This document shows, piece by piece, positions 41,126 to 49,011 of a stretch of 64,000 bases of DNA. Each line of letters begins with the position of its first letter. The first letter of the stretch is position 1. The position numbers were made by a program, and so were the translations under genes. The notes beneath the pieces were generated by a model. The model was not told where the DNA came from. It ran no database searches and worked only from the letters and a program-made list of their open reading frames with translations. The stretch lies in NCBI GenBank assembly GCA_046351595.1, contig JAXLYE010000006.1, positions 620,001 through 684,000 of the forward strand, written 5' to 3'. Source of the stretch: JAXLYE01 sp046351595. GTDB taxonomy: Bacteria > Myxococcota_A > Polyangia > Palsa-1104 > JAEUJZ01.

Positions 41126-42271
41126 CTAGTCGTCTTCCGAACGTTCGAGTAGCAGCAGGAGCCGTTCCAGCTGCTCCTCGGTCAGGGCACGGAGGCGCTC
41201 GAGCGGCTCCTTGGGTAGTGATGAGGCATCGATGAGCGCTCCAGCGACCCGCTGCACGGCGGAGTTTCGCAGCGTGTCCGGATCCACGTAGTGACGCTCG
41301 GTAATGGCGAAGCTGCCGTGACCCAGCGCCGCGGCGACCACACTCGGCGTACTCCCTGCCGCGATGGCCAGCGACGAGTGCAGGCCGCGGAGGCTGTGCG
41401 GGCAGACCCGCGGCAGCCCGGCGCGCTGGCAGAACGTCCGCACCTGATTCCACAGATACGTACCCACTCGCGGGCGCTCTCGGCCGCGCCCAAAGATCAG
41501 CTCCTCCGGGCTCCGATCCTTGACGAGCCGCAGGAGCAGCGGTCGCAGCGGCTCGGGAACCTCAAGGCGACGGCGCGCGTTCTTCGTCTTCCCACGTGGA
41601 ATCCACAGCAGGCGCCCTGTGTCATCAAGATCCCGTACCTGCCGCTGCAGCACTTCGCTCGTTCGCAGGCCGAGCAGGAGCTGACAGAGCACCGCGATCG
41701 CTCCTTCGTGACCGCGCTCGCCCCACTCCATCAGCGTCTGAAAGAGCCTCCGCGCCTCGTCGATCCGAAGCTGCGGCTTGCCGGTGTTGGCCTTGCCCAC
41801 CGGGCGTACCTTCTCGAAGGGGTTGGCGGTCAGGTGCCCTTGCTCGATCGCCCAGCGTGCGAAGTGTTTGGCCAGCCGCAGGATGCTGTGGTGCGTCTGG
41901 ACTGCGCAGGGACGTCCATAACGTGTGATCCGCTGGGTTTCTGCCAGGTAGAGCTCCTGCGCGCGCTGCGGAGTGAGCGACCCCATCGACTCCTCAAGCG
42001 GGAGGAAGGGTCGGAGCTTGAAGTCGAGCGTCTCCACCGAGCTCGCGTCGAGCCCTTGTTGCCGCTTGTGCTCGAGAAACTGCTCAAACGCCGCGCCGAT
42101 TCGGATGGACGTAGGGTCGTGCAGGTACTTCTCAAGCTCGGCCTTGAGCAGGAGTGCTTCAGCCTCGGAGTGAGCCGAGACGCTCTTGCGGAGTTTCTTT
42201 TCCACGACCACCAGCCGGTAGAGCCCATGGTCCAGGTAGGGTCCGAGGACACGCCTCGACTTCGTTCTCAT
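41126..42271 (-). CDS. tyrosine recombinase 2
   Basis: 381 residues. ATG 42271 overlaps the stop of the upstream gene (ATGA) and has GGAGGG seven bases before it; the longer frame upstream lacks a site. Catalytic residues R203, K228, H292/R295, H318 and Y328 are intact. The N-terminus RVLGPYLDHGLYRLVVVEKK is an arm-binding-like AP2/Int-N type segment shared with recombinase 1. The C-terminal ~40 residues are a Leu/Glu-rich helix (LRALTEEQLERLLLLLERSE). It is translationally coupled to the HTH-methyltransferase-like gene. Confidence 0.93.
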   Translation of the reverse strand: MRTKSRRVLGPYLDHGLYRLVVVEKKLRKSVSAHSEAEALLLKAELEKYLHDPTSIRIGAAFEQFLEHKRQQGLDASSVETLDFKLRPFLPLEESMGSLTPQRAQELYLAETQRITRYGRPCAVQTHHSILRLAKHFARWAIEQGHLTANPFEKVRPVGKANTGKPQLRIDEARRLFQTLMEWGERGHEGAIAVLCQLLLGLRTSEVLQRQVRDLDDTGRLLWIPRGKTKNARRRLEVPEPLRPLLLRLVKDRSPEELIFGRGRERPRVGTYLWNQVRTFCQRAGLPRVCPHSLRGLHSSLAIAAGSTPSVVAAALGHGSFAITERHYVDPDTLRNSAVQRVAGALIDASSLPKEPLERLRALTEEQLERLLLLLERSEDD

Positions 42272-43542
42272 TTCGAGCCCTCCGCTTGCTTCCGACAGAT
42301 GAAGACGGACGCTTGATACCGTCCTGCGTCGAGGGAGATCGCGGTCAGGACCTCCCACCCGCAGGAGCGCAGCGTGTCGGCCAGGGTCTGCGGCGCGTAC
42401 CTCTTGAATCGGTAGAGCGAGAAGTCCCTGTGCTGCATCTGGTTCTGCCAGACCAGCGCGCGCGCGTTCACGGCGTAACCGCCGGGCAGCGCTGCGTAGG
42501 GGTCCAGCGTAAGCGCCAGCTCAGGACGAACGTGCTCAGGCCAGTAACGGCGGCCGATGCCCGAGAGCCAGCTCTCTTGCATCGGTGAGAGGCCGGAGAC
42601 GGTGAGCGGATCGCGCTCCGGGTTGCTGGCGGCGTGCAGGAAGTCGAGGACGAGCAGATCGCCGGGCTGGGGGCCCTGGAGGTCATGCGCGAAGAAGCGG
42701 TGCTCGCTCTCGATATCCGCCAGCGTCTCGCCGAGCAGGAGGAAGACCCGGCGGCGCGGACTCGGCCCGGTCTCGGCGTAGGCGGCCGTCAGCGCGGGCA
42801 GCTGCGCGAACCCTGCGAGCAGTCCCCAGCAGCGCGCCGGGGTGGCGCTGAACGCGGAAGCGGCGCCGTCGAGTGCGGCGCACAGAAGCGGCGCGCTCTG
42901 GTCGATCAGGCAGACCTCGAGATCCCGGGCTCCGCTTTCGCTCTGGATGTGCTGCGCCAGCCTCAGCTCAAGAGCCCCCGCGCCCGCTCCCAGCGCGATG
43001 AGGCGCAGCGACGTGCCTCCGGCGGCGCGCGCAACGGCCTCTGAGATCTTTGCGATAGGGTAGCTGCCGCGTAAGGTGCCGCTCGTCCCCTGGTTGCACG
43101 TCGCCAGGTAGGCCAGAGCGCTGTGCGGAGCGTGGTAGGCGGCCCACTGCTCGAGATGGCCGCCCGCGCCCTGCAAGAAGCGGCGCAGCTCCTGCTCGAG
43201 GTGCAGAGGGTCGCAGCGGGGCACCACCAGGCAGTTGAGGCGCACGGGGAGATCGCAGGCTGGTGCTGGAGCGCCGTCGATGCGTGGCGACTCGCCGCCG
43301 AGCGACGCCACGTCGGCCCAGCTCAGTCCAAGTTCCTTGACGGCAATGAGGCGGATCAGCGTCTGCCGGCTGGGTGCGCGGCGGGCTGTCTCGATGAGCT
43401 TGAGCGTCGCCTCCGAGAGCTTGCAGCGGCGACCGAGCGCGGCGCGGCTGAGGCGGGCGGCACTGCGGCGGTCGCGGAGCAAGTGGCCGAACTCTGCGAG
43501 CAGTTCGGGAGCAAGAGCAGGGGCATCGACGGCGCGGCTCAT
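42268..43542 (-). CDS. XRE-type HTH fused to an EgtD-like (DUF2260) methyltransferase domain
   Basis: 424 residues. Residues ~15-80 form a Cro/XRE HTH (LLRDRRSAARLSRAALGRRCKLSEATLKLIE). From ~155 there is a SAM-fold resembling the histidine N-methyltransferase EgtD: LIALGAGAGALELRLAQ as the SAM loop, VCLIDQSAPLL, RRVFLLLGETLADIE, PGDLLVLDFLHA, and a C-terminal FSLYRFKRYAPQTLADTLRSCGWEVL. Ergothioneine genes are absent, so it may be a SAM-sensing regulator or a methylating regulator of the island. Coupled by overlap to recombinase 2. EgtD similarity is by motif order only. Confidence 0.65.
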   Translation of the reverse strand: MSRAVDAPALAPELLAEFGHLLRDRRSAARLSRAALGRRCKLSEATLKLIETARRAPSRQTLIRLIAVKELGLSWADVASLGGESPRIDGAPAPACDLPVRLNCLVVPRCDPLHLEQELRRFLQGAGGHLEQWAAYHAPHSALAYLATCNQGTSGTLRGSYPIAKISEAVARAAGGTSLRLIALGAGAGALELRLAQHIQSESGARDLEVCLIDQSAPLLCAALDGAASAFSATPARCWGLLAGFAQLPALTAAYAETGPSPRRRVFLLLGETLADIESEHRFFAHDLQGPQPGDLLVLDFLHAASNPERDPLTVSGLSPMQESWLSGIGRRYWPEHVRPELALTLDPYAALPGGYAVNARALVWQNQMQHRDFSLYRFKRYAPQTLADTLRSCGWEVLTAISLDAGRYQASVFICRKQAEGSK

Positions 43543-43544
43543 GG

Positions 43545-43964
43545 TTAGCGTGGCCCCGAGTTCGCCTGTGGGAGTCCTGCAGCCTCTCCCGTGCGATAGC
43601 GACGGATTCCGTCGTCATCGACGGGCTCGGGCACGCAGTGCGCGTCCCCAAGGACCCTCAGACCCGTTGCCGCTTCGTCAAGGAGCGCGCGACCGCGGCC
43701 TTGACGCTTGGCCTCTCGCAGGGCGGACTCGGCGCGCTCTCGCAGCGCGGTACGCTCGTGCAGCGCCGGCCATCTCGTCTCGTCGAAGTAGGCGCCGCGC
43801 ACAAGCCCCGTGAGCGGCTCCACCGCACTCACGCGCTCGAGCCGCTCAAGCTGCTGCCGCTGCGTCAGGTAGAGCGCCAGCAGGACCACGAAGCCGGCCA
43901 GGGTCAACAGCGACAGGGACAACGGGTCCACCACAGGGGACAGGGATTCCGAAGGCGCGGGCAT
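43545..43964 (-). CDS. small membrane protein, GGDEF-like ends without the catalytic core
   Basis: 139 residues from ATG 43964 with GGAGAG upstream. One TM (residues 16-34). Then VEPLTGLVRGAYFDE (48-62), like the first helix of GGDEF domains (DPLTGLxNRxxF). It passes almost directly to AESALREAKRQGRGRALLDEA (78-98), like the last helix (ADxALYxAKxxGRNRV). The ~110 residues with the GGDEF active site are missing, so it cannot make c-di-GMP. First gene of the recombinase operon, two bases before the HTH-methyltransferase gene. Confidence 0.6.
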   Translation of the reverse strand: MPAPSESLSPVVDPLSLSLLTLAGFVVLLALYLTQRQQLERLERVSAVEPLTGLVRGAYFDETRWPALHERTALRERAESALREAKRQGRGRALLDEAATGLRVLGDAHCVPEPVDDDGIRRYRTGEAAGLPQANSGPR

Positions 43965-44237
43965 GGCAGATCTCTCCGGTTCGCGTCGAGACAGCCTCGG
44001 CGCAGCAGTGTTGCGTGAGAAATGCCGTCGCTGAGACGGTCGGTCCCTGACCTGAGGAGCCCGTGGGCAGGCGGTCGGCTAATGGTGGACGTGAAATAGC
44101 AATCCGGCCCCTCGGTGGCCGCGCGCACCTCACCGGTCCTCCGAGCCTGGATCTGCAGGTCGGGCTGTGCGATGGTGCGCAGGATCTCCGGCGCGCTGTA
44201 CGAGAGCTGGCCCGAAATTCAGGAACGACCTGAAGAT
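43965..44237. promoter_or_regulatory. divergent region between recombinase operon and XRE gene
   Basis: 273 bases without a supported gene. It must hold promoters for both directions; no strong hexamers seen. The XRE protein is the obvious candidate regulator. Confidence 0.35.
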
Positions 44238-44516
44238 ATGGCTACTGATAACGAAGTTAAGAAGAATTCGCGGCCATCACGCTTTCAGTTCATGGCCGCC
44301 CGCGATCTCCTCGGCAAGATGACCCAAGAGGAGCTGGCCAAGGCGGCCGGAGTCAGCGCCGACACGGTCGCCCTCTTCGAGGCCGGTCACACGCGCCCGC
44401 ACGACTCGACGATCGCCAAGCTCCAGACGGCGCTTGAGCAGCGTGGGATCATCTTCGGCAACGGGGACCGGCCTTCGGTCACGCTGGACCGGAGCAAGGC
44501 GATTATTCCGACCTAG
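44238..44516 (+). CDS. small XRE-family HTH regulator
   Basis: 92 residues from ATG 44238; upstream in-frame starts lack support. HTH: LLGKMTQEELAKAAGVSADTVALFEAGHTRPHDSTIAKLQTALEQRGIIFGNGDRPSV, a pattern common in prophage and island regulators whose C-terminal strand reads GIIF...G.R. Divergent from the recombinase operon, so it may repress excision. The codon usage of its first residues (ATDNEVKKNSRPS) is AT-richer than that of its neighbours. Confidence 0.85.
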   Translation: MATDNEVKKNSRPSRFQFMAARDLLGKMTQEELAKAAGVSADTVALFEAGHTRPHDSTIAKLQTALEQRGIIFGNGDRPSVTLDRSKAIIPT

Positions 44517-44721
44517 TCCATGGGTACCTATGTCGGATAAGCGGCCCGGCCAAGACAAGCACGGAGGCAGGAGGCTCACCGAGCCTCACTCGATAACGTT
44601 CTGTAACAACGAGAGAGAAGTCCAGAAATGGCGCTTTGAGCGGCAGCTACTCGGCTGCAGTAATTAGCTTGCGCCGGTAGCTCGCCAGATTACATCTCGT
44701 ACCTGCGAGGCCACCTGTATC

Positions 44722-45318
44722 ATGGAAGCATTCGAGTCGTTCGTCGCACTTGCTTTAGAGGCCGAGAAGTTCGTCGTATCGTCTGCGGTAAAATTCGACG
44801 TAAAACGTCGGACTGCTAAGCGAGATTACGAGGAAGAGCAGCAACACGGCTACGAAGTCGATTTGGTAGCCGCTCGCTCGGACGCTCTAGTCCTCGCAAC
44901 GGTCAAGTCATTCTTTGGGTCAGGTGGGGTACGGTCAGAGGAGGTACTTGGCACGACCTCCAGCGAGAAGAAGCGCAAGCTCTACTTACTCCTGAATGAC
45001 CCGATCATACGAGATAGTGTGATCAAGGCCGCTGCTGACCGTTATGGTTATCGACTTGATCAGATTGAGTTGCGCATGTACGTAGGCAGGTTTGCCGCCC
45101 CCATCAAGGGGCACCATGAGAAAGCGATACGAGAATGGGCAGCCACGCAAAAAGTCGGCCGAGGATCGATTCAAATCATCGGCGTCCGCGATGTCGTCGG
45201 GAGTGTTCGAGAGGCTGCCAGTAGGAAGCAGTACCGGGACAATGCGGTACTGGTTACGATGAAAGTATTGGAAGCCGCTGGCATACTAGAAGTCAAATTG
45301 CCTGACGACATTGGCTAG
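44722..45318 (+). CDS. divergent PD-(D/E)XK nuclease-like protein
   Basis: 198 residues, GC near 50%, clearly lower than the rest of the window and with unusual codons, so recently acquired. Residues 42-65 (GYEVDLVAARSDALVLATVKSFF) resemble the restriction-fold core (E/D..D.......vvvEvKs), with E45, D47 and K62, but the usual Glu before Lys is Thr60. E14/E16 may add a metal ligand. The C-terminal half is helical and ends in a hydrophobic segment. Possibly an inactivated or non-canonical nuclease. No family named with certainty. Confidence 0.6.
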   Translation: MEAFESFVALALEAEKFVVSSAVKFDVKRRTAKRDYEEEQQHGYEVDLVAARSDALVLATVKSFFGSGGVRSEEVLGTTSSEKKRKLYLLLNDPIIRDSVIKAAADRYGYRLDQIELRMYVGRFAAPIKGHHEKAIREWAATQKVGRGSIQIIGVRDVVGSVREAASRKQYRDNAVLVTMKVLEAAGILEVKLPDDIG

Positions 45319-45584
45319 TTTCGAGGTTTGCGATATCTAAAAGCTAAGCGGCTCATCCCAGGCGCTCGCATGAGTCAAGCTGGGTCAACAGGGAGCCCGG
45401 CACCACTGCTTCAGCTTCATCTGTCGCACTGCAACTGAATGCTTGCTGTGAGGAGGTCAGGCGCGGCGAGTAGTGCAGAGTGGGCCGCTCGCGGGAGCTT
45501 CGGCCGCAACGGGGTCAGATACATCACTCCGACGACGTAGGCCCGCCCCGTGAGATCTGTTACGGTAAGCTCAGGAGAGCCTAC
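45319..45584 (+). other. intergenic, no gene seen
   Basis: 266 bases between the low-GC gene and the lysozyme-like gene. AGGAG at ~45573 is the ribosome site of the next gene. No tRNA, hairpin terminator or ORF I would defend. Confidence 0.4.
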
Positions 45585-47576
45585 ATGCCCACCCAGGCCG
45601 AGGAGCTGAAGCATCCCGATCCTTGGGGGCCGGCGCAGATGCAGGCGGGGACGTCCTCGCCTGGGGTCGCTGACAGCAAGCCGGTTCCCAAGGCCAGCGC
45701 GGATCCGCAGGCTCACGCTTCAGATGCAGGCGCACGGGTTGCGGCGACCACGGCGCTCGCGCATTGGGGAGAGACAGGGGCCAAGGACGCCTGCGCGAAC
45801 GCCGCGCGTGAGACGGTCCCCTTCCCGCCGCTGCGCGGGCTGCAAGACTCCGCGCGGAAACCGGCTCCGGCCAAGGCTGCGGAGCCGTCGTTTCTGGTCG
45901 ACGGACAGGGGCGCGTGTTCACAGCCGGTCCCTGCCCCGTGCAGGTCGGCTTTCGCGACAGCTCGGGCAAGACCTTCGTCGGCCTCGACTCGACCGGGAA
46001 GCAGCACGGCTTTCCGATGGCGCTGGCGCACCTGGGCACGCTCCGGCTCGGCGCGGACGCAAAGCCGCTGCTGCGTATGGAGCAGGTGACGCTGAAGATG
46101 ACGCCAGCGCCTGCCGGCGCCTCGCCGATCGAGAGCCATCCCAAGGATGCGCAGGCGAGTAGCCCGGCCGCGCAGCCGGCGTCCACGCAGACCCCTACGG
46201 GCTCCGTCTCTCCGTCAGAGGACGCAGCGCCGACCGCCCAGGGGCACACCGCTGCGGCGCCAGCCGAGATGACGCCGTGTCAGCTGACGCCTACGGGACA
46301 TCTTGAAGGGCTGCTTGAGTCGGGCGAGCAGGTCTTGGAGCGCAGCGGCAAGAGCTTCAGCCCGGTGCCGCTCAGCAAGCTGCCTGCGACGGTGCAGTCC
46401 AAGCTGGATGCTCGTTCTCGCATCGATCTGTCCGATGGCGCGATGTGGGTCTACATGGACTTCGCGCTCGCGGACGAGAAGACGTCGACGGGTCGCTGGG
46501 TTCCCCCGGGGCATAACAAAGAGCAGGTGGCGTCCGACCAGAAGCTCGTGCGGACCGAGGCCGACAAGCTGCCGGCCGAGTCGCGCGTGCGGACCGAGGT
46601 CGAGTCCGTGCTGCGCATCATCGGCCTGATCTGCTCGGTCGAGGGACAGTTCGATGCGGTCAGCCCGCCGGGCGACATCTACGCGAGCCTGGGAATCTTC
46701 CAGTGGGCGATGCCGAAGGACTCGAGCGGAGAGACCGGGTCCATGGGCGTCTTCTTCGGCAAGCTGAGGGAGCGCGCGCAGGCCGCCAGCTCCAAGCCCG
46801 AGCAGGAGCGGACCGAGGAGGACAAGCTGTACATCGCAGCCTGGGAGCAGTGCACCAAGCATGGCCTCGACGTGCAGGGGCAGCGGATCCAGATGAACGG
46901 CGAGGCAGCGACCGGACGCGTGATCGAAGACGAGATGCACGCCGAGATGTCCAAGGGCGCGCTGCGCACGTATCAGATGATCGCCGCACGCGACTGGATC
47001 GAGTCGTTCCGGAACACGGTGGTACGGCCGGGTCCGAGCGCATCGAGCTGGATCAAGAACGGCTACCTGGAACAGAACCCGCGGGGCACCAAGGTGAAGC
47101 TGAAGCAGGGGGCCAATGCGTTCGTTCTGGATGCGACGGCGCATGCGACCGTCGGCGATCTGCTGTCGTCCGAGCAGGCGCTGGCCTATGCGGTGATGCT
47201 GGGCGTGAACCGGCCTCACTACGTCGAGGGAGCGCTGTGGAAGGCTGCCTGCACGGAGGCCGACCCGAGCGCGAAGTGTACGGAGCTGCTGACCCGCCTG
47301 GACGCGCTGCTGAGCCAGCAGACCGACGGAGCGAAGAAGAAGCCGGCCGCGCGCACCTTCACGGCGACCGACGTAGAAGCGGCTGGCGACGAGGCCAAGG
47401 CGGTCTATGCGGAGCTCCAGGCCCTCATCTGGCCGACCAGCGGGTCGCTCTCGGCCGAGGCGCTGGCCGGCATGCCCGCGAGCTTCAAGGCGAACGCGAT
47501 GAAGCTGTACTCGCCGGGCGATGCGCGAATGTTCCACCGCGAGCGCCGTTTCAGCACAGTAGACGCGGCGTGGTAG
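45585..47576 (+). CDS. large modular protein with lysozyme/transglycosylase-like domain
   Basis: 663 residues from ATG 45585 with AGGAG eight bases before. The first ~250 residues are Ala/Pro/Ser-rich and disordered with no signal peptide. Residues 340-380 (LRIIGLICSVEGQFDAVS...ASLGIFQWAM) match the catalytic region of lysozyme-like muramidases and transglycosylases: a candidate Glu353 followed by the SLGIFQW motif. The rest is alpha-helical. Such architecture suits a secreted or injected cell-wall-degrading effector. The next gene, 10 bases on, encodes a secreted protein. Fold assignment is by motif only. Confidence 0.6.
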   Translation: MPTQAEELKHPDPWGPAQMQAGTSSPGVADSKPVPKASADPQAHASDAGARVAATTALAHWGETGAKDACANAARETVPFPPLRGLQDSARKPAPAKAAEPSFLVDGQGRVFTAGPCPVQVGFRDSSGKTFVGLDSTGKQHGFPMALAHLGTLRLGADAKPLLRMEQVTLKMTPAPAGASPIESHPKDAQASSPAAQPASTQTPTGSVSPSEDAAPTAQGHTAAAPAEMTPCQLTPTGHLEGLLESGEQVLERSGKSFSPVPLSKLPATVQSKLDARSRIDLSDGAMWVYMDFALADEKTSTGRWVPPGHNKEQVASDQKLVRTEADKLPAESRVRTEVESVLRIIGLICSVEGQFDAVSPPGDIYASLGIFQWAMPKDSSGETGSMGVFFGKLRERAQAASSKPEQERTEEDKLYIAAWEQCTKHGLDVQGQRIQMNGEAATGRVIEDEMHAEMSKGALRTYQMIAARDWIESFRNTVVRPGPSASSWIKNGYLEQNPRGTKVKLKQGANAFVLDATAHATVGDLLSSEQALAYAVMLGVNRPHYVEGALWKAACTEADPSAKCTELLTRLDALLSQQTDGAKKKPAARTFTATDVEAAGDEAKAVYAELQALIWPTSGSLSAEALAGMPASFKANAMKLYSPGDARMFHRERRFSTVDAAW

Positions 47577-47586
47577 AACAAGGACC

Positions 47587-48855
47587 GTGAGATCGGTGAC
47601 GCGAGCAAGGCGATGGGCGCTGACCCTGGGGACCTATGCCTTCACGCAGGGCCTGGGCCAGGCGGCGCCGTCGAACGCTCTGCCGCAGGAAGCCTTGGCG
47701 GTCCTGAAGAAAGAGGACTGCCCCGCGCCGCAGGTGCAATCCGTTTCGGGGGACTCCTTCTTCATCCGCTGCACCGCGACCAAGGACAGCCAGAAGGACG
47801 GCCCGGTAACGCGGACCCGCCTGTACGCGGCGCAGAAGCGTCCAGAGGGCAGCGCGGTGTACAAGCTGATCGAGTACAGCGAGAGCCGCTCGCTGCGCAC
47901 CAAGGTCGGGACGCGCCATCAGGTCGCCCGGAGCGGCGCACGGGTGACCTACCGCGCCGAGCAGAGCTTCGGCCATCAGCGCTCCTTGACGTGGGATCTC
48001 GGCGCCAGTCCGCCGCGCCTTGTGGCCGAGGTCGAGGGAGGAAACCGAGACTGCCGCCAAGCCATCGAGGTGAGCGGCGCGAACTACATTACGCCGGACC
48101 TCGTGATGCCGCGGTGTGAGACCGACTATCTCAGCGCGCGGCAGAGCTGCGTGACGCAGGTGTTGACCTGCGGGACGGGCGATCTCAAGACGCAGCCGAT
48201 TCGGACCCTCAACATTCCGCTACGACAGGCGGCGGGGGCGGGCGATCCGCTGGCGTGTGCTCTACGCGTCGGCTCGGTCAAGCAGGACGTGCTGTTTGGA
48301 AAGAACAGCCGCGGCACCTCATTTCAAGTCGCTGCCGAGGATGACCCGGCTGCGGGACGCCTGCGTCTGTTTCTGCAGGCTCAGGATGCCACCCCGCATG
48401 TTGCACCTCTAGGTACCAAAGACCCTCTACCGTTCGATCACTTCGAGCTGTGGCTAGGCAGCGTGCATGAAGAACTACGATGCCTGGAGCCAGGCGGCGA
48501 CGAGCCTCTCTGCCAAGCGCGAGCCCAAGCGCAGACATTCCGTGTGGCGCTTGTACTGGCCGAAAGCAACCAGGTTCTTGTGCTGCCTGCTCAATCAACT
48601 CTAGACGCTGAGCATCACACGCATCTCCAAGCGGCCTGGAAGGCAGGTCGCCTGGTCATCGAGCTAAGCTCAGAACTCCGTACGTGGGCCCTGTCCGGGG
48701 TCATCGCCGTGCGCTACAGCGATTCTGAGAACAGGCTCAAAAGAGACACATTACTCGGAACAACGAGCGGCGATCCTGAGAAACCCGAGACGTGGAGCCA
48801 GCTCGCTCGCCCCGCCCTATGCAATCCGCCTCCCATGGTGCGTGTTGGCGATTGA
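47587..48855 (+). CDS. secreted protein following the lysozyme-like gene
   Basis: 422 residues from GTG 47587. A signal peptide (RRWALTLGTYAFTQGLGQAAP) and nine or so Cys suggest a periplasmic disulfide-bonded protein. Segments alternate beta-like (VQSVSGDSFFIRCTATKD; TRLYAAQKRPEGSAVYKLIEYSESRSL), possibly two domains. Position 10 bases after the lysozyme-like gene makes it a candidate immunity or accessory factor for that protein. No family recognised; the pairing is inferred from gene order alone. Confidence 0.6.
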   Translation: MRSVTRARRWALTLGTYAFTQGLGQAAPSNALPQEALAVLKKEDCPAPQVQSVSGDSFFIRCTATKDSQKDGPVTRTRLYAAQKRPEGSAVYKLIEYSESRSLRTKVGTRHQVARSGARVTYRAEQSFGHQRSLTWDLGASPPRLVAEVEGGNRDCRQAIEVSGANYITPDLVMPRCETDYLSARQSCVTQVLTCGTGDLKTQPIRTLNIPLRQAAGAGDPLACALRVGSVKQDVLFGKNSRGTSFQVAAEDDPAAGRLRLFLQAQDATPHVAPLGTKDPLPFDHFELWLGSVHEELRCLEPGGDEPLCQARAQAQTFRVALVLAESNQVLVLPAQSTLDAEHHTHLQAAWKAGRLVIELSSELRTWALSGVIAVRYSDSENRLKRDTLLGTTSGDPEKPETWSQLARPALCNPPPMVRVGD

Positions 48856-49011
48856 CAGCCGTTACCGAGGCGGACGGCAGCCTCTGATGGGCGTGCTGTG
48901 TCTCTGAGTCCTGGTCTGGTCCGCAGTCTGTAGCCGTCGGGTCATGGCGAGCCTGATGCAGAAAGCCTTGGCTTCCCTAATCCGCACCTGGCTGAACGGC
49001 AGCGCTGCAAG

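Noticed and set aside
42268..43542. Ergothioneine biosynthesis (egtD) call
   Set aside because: Only motif-order similarity, fused HTH, and no egtB/egtC/egtE neighbours.
44530..44667. 45-codon frame after the XRE gene
   Set aside because: No ribosome site, atypical composition, no recognisable features; kept as non-coding.
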